From NCBI GenBank assembly GCA_022495995.1, contig JAFEMH010002443.1, positions 1 to 64,000 on the forward strand: a stretch of 64,000 bases of DNA. Reading direction: 5' to 3'. How positions within the stretch are numbered: the first letter of the stretch is position 1; every line of letters starts with the position of its first letter. A model generated the notes under the pieces. That model was given only the letters and a program-made list of their open reading frames with translations. It was not told the DNA's origin and searched no databases. Origin of the DNA: Adenophora triphylla var. japonica (Eukaryota > Streptophyta > Magnoliopsida > Asterales > Campanulaceae). A program made the position numbers and the translations under genes. Positions 21,156 to 31,459 of this stretch are shown here, piece by piece.

Positions 21156-22769
21156 CTAAACACCCATTTTGTACCAATCACTCCTTGATCCTGTGGTCTT
21201 GGAACTAAAGTAAAATTTTACATCTTTCGAATTGGTTGAGCTCTTCTTACATAGCCACAACCCAACTTGAATCTTGGAGAGCTTCATCAACTTTCTTTGG
21301 TTCAACTTGAGATATAAGCGAAGTGTGCTCATCATAGTGAGAGCTTCTTGTTTGAACACCAGAGAACAAATCACCAATGACGTTATTGATTGGGCGATCT
21401 CTAACCTCATGAATTTCTGGAGGTAAGTCTGGCTGAATTGTTGTTGTTGAAAATCTTCTATTGGTACATCATTGGAGCCATCATTGTAAGTGAGTTGAGG
21501 TATAGGCTCTATGGAATTTATGGGAGAAGATTCGACTGCATCATCTTTTGTATGAACATCTTCAGTAGGAACTTCTGATGTTGGTTCTGAAAATTTTGGT
21601 GCGGTCAATGTTAATGGATTTCCTTGAGTTGAGTGATTTTCTGATCTAGGTGTAGGTTGAGGGGGAACACCTGTCTCATTAGGCTCAGCAAAATCATCAG
21701 CAACATTTGAAGCCAAATGTGGCTCAAGGAGATAATGTTCATCAAAAGTAACATGGACAGATTCTACTATCTTTAAATTATTTTTATTGAAAACACGAAA
21801 AGTTTTAGAATGTTTGGCATACCCAACAAAAATACTTTCATCCGCTTTAGGAGCGAATTTACCTCGATGCTCTCTTCCATTGTATAGAATAAAGCATTTG
21901 CATCCAAAAACCTTGAAGAAGGCTATGTTGGGGGTTCTTCCTCTCCAAAGTTCATAAGGAGTTTTGTTGTAGGTCTTGTTGATGAGGGATAAATTTTGAG
22001 TGAAGCATGTTATATTGGTTGCTTCAGCCCAAAAGTATTGAGGTAGCTTGGCTTCAGCGAGCATTGTCTTTCCGGCCTCAATCAACGTTCTATTCTTTCT
22101 TTCCACAACTCCATTTTGTTGCGAAACTCCAGCAGCAGAGAAGTTATGGTCAATACCATGGTCATCACAGTATTGAGCTACACCGTTATTCTTGAATTCG
22201 ACTCTATGATCCGATTTAATACTAACCATGTCATATTCTTTTTGAGTTTGGAGCTGTCTGAAAAGCGAGGTCAAAATGTCATAACAATCATCTTTGGAGA
22301 TCATCATTTCAACCCATGTATATCTTGAGTAGTCATCCACCACAACTAGAGTATATCTATTTCTTCCAATACTTGCGATGGTGACAGGTTCAAACGTATC
22401 GATGTGGAGTAGTTGCAAACAACTTGAAGTTGAAGGCACGGTCGTGCTGGAGAAAGATGCCTTAGGTTGTTTGCCAAGTTGACATGCAACGCACTTCTTA
22501 TAGTGGTGATCAACTACTTTGGGTAGACCACGAACTAGACTTTCTCTTCCAATCTTTGATAGATACTTGAAGTTTAGATGACTAAGTCTTTTATGCCACA
22601 GCCAACTATTTTCACTCACACTTTTTGCTACAAAACATAGATCAATAATGTTGCAAGCAGAATTAAAATCGATAATATAAACATTACTCTTACGAATTCC
22701 TTTGAGCAAAGTGACTCCGGATGTGCCATCTTTTATAAAGCAATTTGTTGAAGTAAAGTTGCAGTGCAA
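21156..22769 (-). pseudogene. Integrase of element C
   Basis: 537-codon frame: WLWHKRLSHLNFKYLSK and CVACQLGKQPKASF (HHCC zinc domain, about residues 55-105). Core motifs are HIDTFEPV, VVVDDYSRYTWVEMM, IKSDHRVEFKNNG and NGVVERKNRTLIEAGKTML (D, D, E). The usual GGEF stretch is altered to RVEF, near the second catalytic Asp. The frame ends early at 21156. A tag half-site (ggtgcggtcaatg) lies at 21599 in the linker to RT. Confidence 0.9.
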
Positions 22770-22822
22770 TCCTTTGTCACAAAATTGAGATATGGAGAGA
22801 AGATTATGCTTGAGTCCTTTGA

Positions 22823-23026
22823 CTAGAGAAACTTCTTTATAGTGATATTTCCTTTTTGAATGACTCCATATCCAATAGTCTTTCCTTTGTTGTTATCCCC
22901 AAAAGTTACTGATGGACCACTTTCTTCACGAACATCTTCCAGCAAGGTGATATCTTCGGTCATGTGTCTTGAGCAGCCACTATCGAGATACCATTCATTT
23001 GAATTTGCCTTGGAAGTTCCAGCCAT
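22823..23026 (-). pseudogene. Protease segment of element C
   Basis: EWYLDSGCSRHMTEDITLL contains the D-S-G catalytic triad of copia proteases (residues about 15-17). A short gap with a frame change separates it from integrase on one side and gag on the other. Confidence 0.85.
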
Positions 23027-23167
23027 GAAGCAGAGGACCTGAAAAATAAATATTTAAAAGGCAGTCTGCAGCCGAGAGACCATAACAATCACCTACAGAA
23101 CAATGGTGAAAACCACTACCACACTGAGTTTTGATATACTCTTTACTAGCCTTAGGTTTCACATCTT

Positions 23168-25258
23168 TTATTGGGTCGGAGGTTTTGGCTTTGACAAAAA
23201 ATTGTTTTTGTGGTTGACCACAGATTTCCTAGGAGCACTTGCCTTGCTTGTGGAAGCTTGGTATGTGGTCGGAGGTATGGTGCGGTTGACCACATGATAA
23301 TTTTCATCATGGACGTTTTCCTCTTTTTCCTTTTCTTTCAACTTGGAATCATTCCCAGTTTGATTATTGGGGTTGACATAGTGGAAGTTAAGTTTAGCCT
23401 TTGGTTCCTGTCTTTTACCCTTTGAATAAGATTGCTTCACCTTCATATTTTCATGAGTTTGATCAAAACAATTTTCACTCTTTTCACAGCAAGAGACACA
23501 CTTAAAATTGTCACTAGTTTGGAATCCCAAGCCTTTCTTTTCTCTACTCGACTTTTGGGATTCTAGTATTTGATCCATAGTGACACGAGATTTGGTCCAC
23601 TCATCAATCACTTTTTGGAGATCAGGGTTTTGAGCAACCAAGTCATTGTTTCTAATTTTGAGTGCAGCAAATTTAGTTTCAAGAGTGACATTTGATTCAG
23701 CAAGAGGGGTCATGCTTCTGACTTTTTCTTTCAAAAGTTTGATCTCAGATTTTAGCACACCTTTCTCCGTCTTGAGCTGAGAAAGTTCATCAGTTGATAG
23801 TGATAGAGCTTTCTTAACATTTTCAAACCTTTGGATCATCACTTCATCCTTTTTAAATATCTCTTCTTGATCCATGTGGGAAATCTCATTGACCCTTTTT
23901 GAAACATTTGTGATTGACTTAACTTTCAAAGGAGTTTCATTTTTGGGTGGAAAGATGGGGCGAGAAAATGAACAATTACCAATTTTGTAGCTTGGAATGA
24001 GTTCAAAGTTGCTATAGTCCACACTATCAGACACAAACTTGGTTTTCTTTGAAATTACCTCATTCCTCTTTTTGGGTGACTCATCGTAAACTTCATCTTC
24101 TGAATCACTAGAAGCATCCTCAGCAACGAGGCAGAGATTTACCTCTTCGGTACTCTCATCGCTTTCTTCATCAGAATCAGTTTCGATCCAAGTAGCAAGT
24201 TCTTTAGAATTCTCTTCTTCTTCAGCAACCATCCCTTTTCGTCGAGAAAATTTTGAAGGGGAAGTTTTCTTTTTCAAATACTCATATTTGGGTTGAGGAC
24301 ACTCCGAAGCAAAATGATCGGGCTTTCTACAATTGTAGCAAACAAGGTCACTCTTTTTCTTTGGGTCACTCACCCTAGAAGATGTTGCTGGATGTTTACC
24401 TTTTGAAAACGATTTTGAACTTTTACGAAATTTTTGAAAACGTTTTACAAACATGGCAAAATCCTCGTTATCCATATCGATGAGAGAAGAAGTTGAAATA
24501 CTAGGATCTGAGGTAGGCTTTGAGGGTTTCTCCACATGATCAACAACAGATATAGAAAGTGATTTTCCCTTCCCTTCAACCTCTTCAATATGTTGTAATT
24601 TTAACTTATAAACTTTGAGATTTGCATACAAGTTACTAAGAGTCCATGTATTCAAATGTTTTGAGTCTTCGAGGGAAGTTGCTTTGTGCATCCATTTGGA
24701 TCCCAAAGCAGCAAGGAATGTCATGTTAATTTTTTTATTAGTTAACACTTTACTAAGAGATAAGCAAGCATTAACTACCTCAACATAGCGGTCGTAGGTT
24801 TGACATAGAGATTCATTCGGTCGTCTTGTAAAGCTGCTGTATCTTCTTTCAACTTTGAACTTTTTGTTCTCCTTGCACAGATCATCACCTTCGAGATATC
24901 TTTCAATAGATTCCCACATCTGCTTTGCAGTTGTGCATTTGAGTACCTTCTGATAGGTGGATACTGATAAGGTTCCAGAAATGATGTGTCTGGCTTTGCT
25001 ATCCAATGCGACATATTTTCTTTCTTCTTCAATCCATTCCGTCTTCAACTTTTTAACTTCAGGAATTTCAGTATTTGCAGTTGGATCGGGATTGGCCTTC
25101 ATTGGTACAAAGGGTCCATCGTTTACACAATCAACCAACCTTTCATCTATTGACTCTAAATGAATTAGCATTTGAGCTTTCCAGATATCGAAATGATCTT
25201 CATCCAACATAGGAATGTGTGAATAGTTAATCGTTGCCATAGCTTTTGAAGTTGACAT
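23168..25258 (-). pseudogene. Gag of element C
   Basis: 696-codon frame. The N-terminal part (MLDEDHFDIWKAQMLIHLES, then LVDCVNDGPFVPM) is the gag region of Sirevirus-type copia elements. A zinc knuckle CYNCRKPDHFASECP lies near residues 305-320. An acidic/serine-rich segment and a long heptad-rich coiled coil (about residues 470-570) follow. Palindrome tag variants lie at 23210-23222 and 23279-23294 near its C-terminus. Gag forms the cytoplasmic particle; the frame is intact, but downstream pol is broken. Confidence 0.88.
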
Positions 25259-25333
25259 GACGAATCGACACCCAAGCTGTTAAGCTTGAAAAACAAAGAA
25301 TAGTTTTAAAAAATTGTTAGCTCTGATACCACT
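25259..25333 (-). other. Leader and primer binding site of element C (25320-25331)
   Basis: On minus, TGGTATCAGAGC, the plant initiator-Met tRNA complement, lies 2 bp from the 5' LTR end. Only about 60 bp of leader precede the gag start. Confidence 0.92.
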
Positions 25334-26573
25334 TGTTGGTCCCAAAGGTGCAACAAGAGTATGAAAACAGCTAGAGGGGGCAGGTGAATAGTTGTATACA
25401 AATTTTCTACTCTTTTCTAAAATTCAACCTTGGCTTACTTATGCTGAAAGTGTGGTCAAGTAAAAACCAACTACCAAGCTAGTAAAATGCACAGCGGAAG
25501 TTTCTAAGTATAAAAGCTTAGTAGTAAAAGGAGTGTGATCGACCGCAAAAGTGAAAGTGTGGTCGACCGCGCGGTTGAAAATGAGCTTAGGCAGATTTGT
25601 ACTATAAACACAATTCAATATGCGGTTAGATGTAAATGAAGATCAAGCACAAGGAATGATAAGAAAACTTTATGAAAACAAAATGTAAAGTGCAGGAAGT
25701 AATAACATGATATTTGGAGAGGTTCAATCGTTAATGATCTACGTCCTCTACCAAGATGGTTAGTCTTGAATTTTCTAATGGAGATAGTATATTGATTTGG
25801 GTATCTGTTACAAGGGATACAAATTTAGAATCTATCTCAAATCTAACTATCTTTTTCTATGAAGCTAATCCTAGACAATAACCAGTGTATATGTGTGTGT
25901 GCAAGATTCAAGAGCTCTTTATAATGTTAAAGATAGAGCTTGATGAATCTGAGAGTGGTTACAAGGTTTGAGAGTTTTCTGGGTAAGATATTCTTGAAAG
26001 CTTTGAAGTATTTGAAGATTCAAAGGATTCTGGAGATTCTGAGCTTCAACACTTTGAGGATTATAACAACGTCTCTTTGAACTCAAGCTTACTGGTTGAT
26101 TCTTCAGGCTTGATCACAAGGTCTATTTATAGCCTTGGAATAAAAGTAGCCGTTGGAATTTCTTATTGAGCAAGCTTCAAGGACAATGTGCTGTTGATGT
26201 CTAATTGAAGCACGTGTCCTTTTTGTCTCCATGTTGCAGAGTTAGTGGCAGGGTGGTATGTTGGTATGTCATTTGTATGAGATAACCCATCTGTCACTAA
26301 TTTGAATTTCTTTGAGCAAATTCTGCAACGGTAAAATTCTCTGAGTTAACTCTGAGTTGAGATCAGAGTTAATATCTCAATCTTCAAGTTGGCTAAGGAC
26401 TGTGCGGTCTGGCAAGACATACGGTCAGGAATGAAGTGCGGTCAGCCACTGAGTGCGGTTGGCATGTTTGAAGCGATTTGCATATTGATACAGTTGCCAT
26501 TTGCATGCGGTCAATGAGCTGACTTGTTGCCTTGAAATGCCAATGCAGTCGAACTAGGAGGGTGTGGTCGACC
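25334..26573 (-). repeat. 5' LTR of element C, truncated at its U3 end
   Basis: Collinear with 14622-15776 but carries about 85 bp extra around 25455-25540. It stops at 26573 in a palindrome (gtggtcgacc), where GAGCTCGA-rich DNA begins. The last roughly 135 bp of the LTR (counterpart of 15777-15912) are missing. Confidence 0.82.
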
Positions 26574-26880
26574 TAGGGCTATAAACGAGTCGAGTTCGAA
26601 CGAGTTTTCTGTGTTCGAGCTCGAGCTCGTTTATTTCTTCTCGAGTTCGAGTTTTTCTCGAGTTCGAGTTCGAGTTCAATCGGTGGTTCGAAATCGAACT
26701 CGAGCTCGATCGAGTTCGAGTTGTTCGCGAGCTACTCGCGAGCTTCTCGAGTCGATCTCGATTTCGAGCTTAAACGATCCGAGTTCGAGTCTGATCTTTT
26801 TTGGAAACAAATTTTCGAGCTTAACGAGTTTATTTCGAGTTCGAGCTTAACGAGTTTATTTCGAGTTCGAGCTTAACAGT
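26574..26880. mobile_element. hAT-like transposon end with GAGCTCGA subterminal repeats
   Basis: Starts TAGGGCTATAAACGAGTCGA, resembling the terminal inverted repeats of plant hAT-type elements (TAGGG.TG..AACGAG). More than a dozen copies of CGAGTTCGAG and GAGCTCGA follow in both orientations. I did not find the opposite terminus, so it is one end only, or an abortive insertion. Confidence 0.5.
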
Positions 26881-27284
26881 TAATTTTTTAACAAATTTCG
26901 TTAACTTTGTATGTAGTATATTATTTTTTTTTGATAAATAAGACTATTTTAGACTTTAGTTTACTACATACATTTTTTGCAAAAAGGTTTATAAAAAAAG
27001 TTATGAATTTTAAAAGAAATAAAACTTAACAGTTTTTTGAAAAAAGTTAACTTTTATTTTTTTCAATTTTTTTTTGGATAAGTAAGACTATTTTAGACTT
27101 TTGTTTACTACATACAATTTTTGCAAAAAGTTATATAAACAAAGTTATGAATTTTGAAAGAAATAAAACTTAACTTTTTTAAAAGAAATGAAAGTATATA
27201 AAAGAAAAAAGGGACGGTACCCTTAAAATTATAAAAAGGGGAACAACCAACCTTACCCTTTTATAAATAAGGGGGGACATTTAG
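26881..27284. repeat. AT-rich segment with a two-copy tandem duplication (period about 145 bp)
   Basis: 26931-27031 (gataaataagactattttag to ataaaacttaac) is repeated with few differences at 27076-27176. No coding potential. Confidence 0.8.
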
Positions 27285-27922
27285 TAGACTAGTAGTAGTA
27301 GTGGTAGTAGTAGTAGTGGTGGTAGTGGTAGTAGACTAGTAGTGATAGTGGTAGTAGTGGTGGTAGTTGTAGTAGTGGTAGTGGTAGTAGTGGTGGTAGT
27401 GATAGTGGTAATGGTGGTGGTAGTGATAGTAGTGGTGGTGGTAGTGGTGGTAGTAGTAGTGGTAGTAGTGGTGGTAGTAGTAGTAGTAGTGGTGGTAGTG
27501 GTGGTAGTAGTAATAGTAGTGGTAGTAGTGGTGGTAGTAGTGGTAGTAGTGGTGGTGGTAGTAATGGTGGTAGTATGGTAGTGCTAGTAGTGGTAGTAGT
27601 GGTGGTGGTAGTGGTGGTAGTAGTAATAGTAGTGGTAGTAGTGGTGGTAGTAGCGGTAGTAGTGATAGTAGTGGTGGTGGTAGTAATGGTGGTAGTGTGG
27701 TAGTACTAGTAGTGGTAGTAGTGGTGGTGGTAGTAGTAATAGTAGTGGTGGTAGTGGCGGTAGTAGTGGTAGTAGTGGTGGTGGTAGTAATGGTGGTAGT
27801 GTGGTAGTAGTGGTAGTAGTTGTGGTGGTAGTGGTAGTGGTAGTAGTAGTGCTGGTGATAGTGGTGGTAGTAGTAATAGTAGTGGTAGTAGTGGTAGTGA
27901 TAGTAGTGGTGGTAGTGGTAAT
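27285..27922 (+). repeat. Compound (GTA/GTG)n microsatellite, about 640 bp
   Basis: Almost pure trinucleotides TAG/TGG/TGA on the plus strand, including imperfect higher-order copies of about 110 bp (compare 27550-27660 with 27680-27790). The long ORFs on both strands here are translation of the repeat, not genes. Confidence 0.95.
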
Positions 27923-27980
27923 AACTTTTTGAAAAAACTTCCCAACTAAAAAAACCCCAAAACAGTTTTCTTTATCAAAA

Positions 27981-28097
27981 AATACGTGCCCGTTCTGAGT
28001 ATAAAGAAAGATATCGAGGCAGAAGCTCACACAATTTATGAGGCCGGTAGTAGCAAGTTTACTAATATGCATGTATTTACAGAAGTTATGAGTAAAC
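27981..28097 (+). pseudogene. Harbinger ORF1, middle piece
   Basis: From about 28007 the frame reads DIEAEAHTIYEAGSSKFTNM and TEVMSK, the conserved part after the SANT domain in plant Harbinger ORF1 proteins. It is preceded by a 26-bp patch (27981-28006) that duplicates 36198-36223. It ends at TAAAC (28093-28097), one copy of the element D target duplication. Confidence 0.75.
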
Positions 28098-29450
28098 TGT
28101 TGGTGTTATGCCCTAGGCCTATGATTGATAGACTTATGTGTTGACATTATTTATTATATGAGATGTTTATCATTTGATTATTATATGTTTTGTATATTAG
28201 TTTATAATAATCTCCGTCCCTAATTATTAAGAGAATAATTAGTATAATTGTCAATGGATAATCATGTGATGATTATATGCATAGAGATGCACATTGAAAT
28301 TATGGGTACTTGTTAGAGAACAAGTGACTGGACATGACCCGCATGAGATTTATGTCATGGTCATATGTCATAATTAAATCTCATACGGTTACTTCATTTA
28401 GTCCCTAGACCTGAGATTATCATGACCTTACATATGATGAAAGTCATGTTTGATTTTAGTCAAACGATATCTTAACACGATATCTATAAAGACTATCTTT
28501 GGCATGATCGGATTCATGATGGGAAGGATGGTAAGTCAAGAAGGAATTTGTCCCTCGTAAGAGAGATGTTTTGCTCGGGCCCCTCGATGAGTGATAATGA
28601 TGAAAGTGTATGGTCGTACCCCAATATGATTGGAATTATCATTATACTCAAGAATCGAGAAAGCATTGAACAATAACAAGTTGACGAGGACCATGACTTG
28701 TGTTCAATATAACATCGTGAGACAAAGGGAGAAATGGAAGTACACCAATGGAAACGTGAACTCTTACGTTACATTATTTGGGTAGACATAATGGCTTGCT
28801 AGAGTCCGCTTATGTCTTATGAGGTTCGATATGATCGAACTCATTGCCAACATAATGTAATCCTATTGGGTCACACACAACTAGAATGAATTGGTTAAAC
28901 CGGAGGAAGAATGATTGAGAATCTCAGTATCTGGCTACATATGTCACGCGACATATTAAGCCAATGGCTTAATATACCGCGCGACATAATAAGCCCGTAC
29001 GCGGTTTGACAGCCTGTCTCTCCTAATACGATTAGGAGACGTATTCTTACTATTGTAGTATAAATACAAGGGGTCTGTCAGACCTAATTCTCTAGCCGAA
29101 ATTTTCAAGAAAAATTCACAATCAAATACTCTCAATATTCTTCAAGGTTTTAGATCTAGCAATCATCAAGAAGTTGTTCTTGAATTCATTCAAAGGTGTG
29201 GATACCGAAAGAGGGTCTTCGCTCGTTCATCGATCAAGGCCTAGAGTTCAAGCAAGTTGAAGAACGAAGTTTGTGATTCGATATCACATAATCAAATCGT
29301 TCGATAGCTCAAGAACGGAAAGCGTTCGAGGTTGGTTTAATTCTATCTCATAGGAATTTAAATTAATTGTATAGAACGGATCCTAGGGCTTCTTGGGTTT
29401 TATGTTTTTAATGCTTAATTCCGCTGCGCATGGACCCGTAAAACCCAACA
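28098..29450 (+). repeat. 5' LTR of element D
   Basis: 1353 bp, TG..CA ends. TATA box at 29059-29066 (TATAAATA). Palindrome tags TGTCACGCGACA at 28942-28953 and CCGCGCGACA at 28977-28986, the second followed by TAATAAGCC. An AT palindrome (attaagccaatggcttaat) lies between them. Confidence 0.95.
28942..28999. promoter_or_regulatory. Palindrome cluster of element D in the 5' LTR U3
   Basis: Two CGCGCGAC-type tags flanking a hairpin, 60-115 bp upstream of the TATA box. Confidence 0.85.
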
Positions 29451-30820
29451 ATGGTATCAGCCCCGTTCGTATGATTAAGTTTGAATTAACATGCTAGATT
29501 TAAGATATAAATTGTTTATATGCTTATTGCATGTTTTGTATGCGATAGAATTTTTAATTGTTTATGTGAAACAATGTGAAAATCGTTTTCGAATTATGCT
29601 GAATTAAATCTGTAAAAAGTTGTTTTATGTGATTTAATTGGTTGAAATCTGTATTGGTTCGAATCTGGAAATCCTGTAACTTGGGCTTAAGTCGCGCGAC
29701 ATGATGAGCCATGTGGAATTACGGTTATCTGGCTGTTAGGTCGCGCGACATATCAAGCCTCCGGGCGATGTTGTCACGCGACATAATAAGCCAAACTGGG
29801 CGAGTTTGTTCAATTTTTCTGCTATTTTGTGATTGTGTTTACAATCTGATATGTTCATATGAAAATCTGGATGTTATAAAATTGAGTTTATAATGCCATG
29901 CTAGATTGATTCATTGATATGCATGATTAATTGATTAAAATATGATTTTAATAATTATTGCGATGCATGTTTTATTTGTTCTTACATGCTAAGAATTTTT
30001 TAGATGTTTAGTTGAAACATGATATTTAGTTTCCTAATATGTTTAGATTTAGACATTGTAAATTTTGGATCTTATGATTGTTTATGGAAACAAGTCATAA
30101 ATACGCGAAATTTAAAAGGAAACTGATTGTTTATAAAAGGTAGGGATTATGTTGCCTAATCAGAGTTGATTTCTAATTATGCATGTCTAGGAGAGTTTTG
30201 TCTAAGGAAGAGTTGGTACTTAAGAAGTCCTTGTGGCTCACCTATCTTCCTGGGAACTTACCTGGTGCATGATTTTGACTATCTTTCTGATATGCTTATA
30301 ATCTACCTTTAAAGAACCTTCATTTAACTTTTAAGTTCTTTATGCCAATTCATGATTAAAAACACTTGAGACCATTCGGATAGTTTTGGGTGGGCTTGCC
30401 ATAGCAAGGTGCTTTGATTCTATTCGAATGCGAGCAAGATGAGGAAATGGTGGTTCCTATACGTTTTAAAGTGAGTGAACTTAATTGGGTTATCAAAATG
30501 GTTTTGGACCCAAGGCATAAGATGAGATTAAAATATACCTAGACATATGATGTCTTGAATAAATCTCATAAAAGATCTAAGAGTCATATAGTTGATATGA
30601 TTGATGTTTTCTACCTAATTAATTTAATTTTGAGCGGTTTGCCATAGCAAACTTGAAATTAAATTAAAGTTGGATCTTAGCCCATTAAATGTATATTATG
30701 CTTATTTGCATTTGAAGGTGTATAATTTAGTGGGAGCATTTATTTAAATGCATTATACTTCTCATATAATATGTTTACTTATATGTGTTCATATTTTATG
30801 TATATCTTTTTGTAGAATAA
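29451..30820 (+). other. Primer site and long leader of element D
   Basis: TGGTATCAG at 29452-29460 is the first part of the initiator-Met primer site; the rest is altered. The leader is about 1.36 kb, AT-rich and without a long ORF. Palindrome tags GTCGCGCGAC occur at 29691-29700 and 29740-29749, and TGTCACGCGACA at 29772-29783, each followed by AT[AG]AT..GCC-like tails. Confidence 0.8.
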
Positions 30821-31459
30821 ATGGCATCAAACAATAATCACTTTTCACTGCGATCTGTCCTTGAGAAGGAAAAGTTGGAAGAGAATGGTACAAACTATAT
30901 GGATTGGATCCGTAGTTTGGGAATTGTTCTCAAACAAGAGGAGAAACTGTACGTTCTCGATGAACCTATTCCACCTGAACCTGCTGCCAATGCTGCTAGG
31001 GCTATAAGGGAACAATATCTGAAGCACAAGCGTGACTCTACAGATGTTGGTTGCCTTATGCTCTCCGCCATGTGCAAGAACCTTCAAAAGGATCTTGAGC
31101 ACTTGGGGACAGTCGACTTAAACAATCGGCTGATGGAAATGTTCCAAGTTCAAGCTAGGCAAGAAAGGTACAACACAGTTGCTGTCTTGACCTCATGCAA
31201 GATGAGTGAAGGACAAGCTGTTGGTCCCCATGCTCTCAAGTTGAAGGGCCACATTGAGCATCTTGAAAGGCTCGGTTTTCCAATTAGCCAAGAGTTGGCT
31301 ACCGACATAATATTGAATTCATTACCTAAAAGTTTTAGTCATTTCATAATGCACTATAACATGGGTGGAATGAATAAAAACCTTTCCGAGTTAGTTCAAA
31401 TGTTGAACACGGGAAACCAATATTGTCGAGAAGAAAACCGATCAAGTGCTAATGGTTAA
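30821..31459 (+). pseudogene. Gag (UBN2-type) of element D
   Basis: 212 codons. SVLEKEKLEENGTNYMDWIR and VLDEPIPPEPAANAARA near the N-terminus are the copia gag pattern, then KLKGHIEHLERLGFPISQEL. The zinc knuckle is not in this frame but in the overlapping pol frame (+1). A one-base indel near 31405-31440 is the simplest cause, so the gag-pol polyprotein is interrupted. Confidence 0.85.

Larger units (their letters stand above)
14622..26573 (-). mobile_element. Element C: Ty1/copia retrotransposon, Sirevirus-like, minus strand
   Basis: Left LTR 14622-15912 (the 3' LTR) and right LTR 25334-26573 (the 5' LTR, truncated). Initiator-Met primer site next to the 5' LTR. On the minus strand the order is gag, protease, integrase, RT, RNase H and then a long extra ORF. 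The large gag (696 codons) and the extra ORF after RNase H are the established Sirevirus signature. It is inserted in Harbinger ORF1. A solo LTR sits in pol, and several frameshifts and stops make it inactive. Confidence 0.85.

Noticed and set aside
27342..28072. Long poly-Val ORF (plus) and Thr/Leu/His-rich ORFs (minus)
   Set aside because: They are translations of the GTA/GTG trinucleotide repeat; no non-repeat domain.
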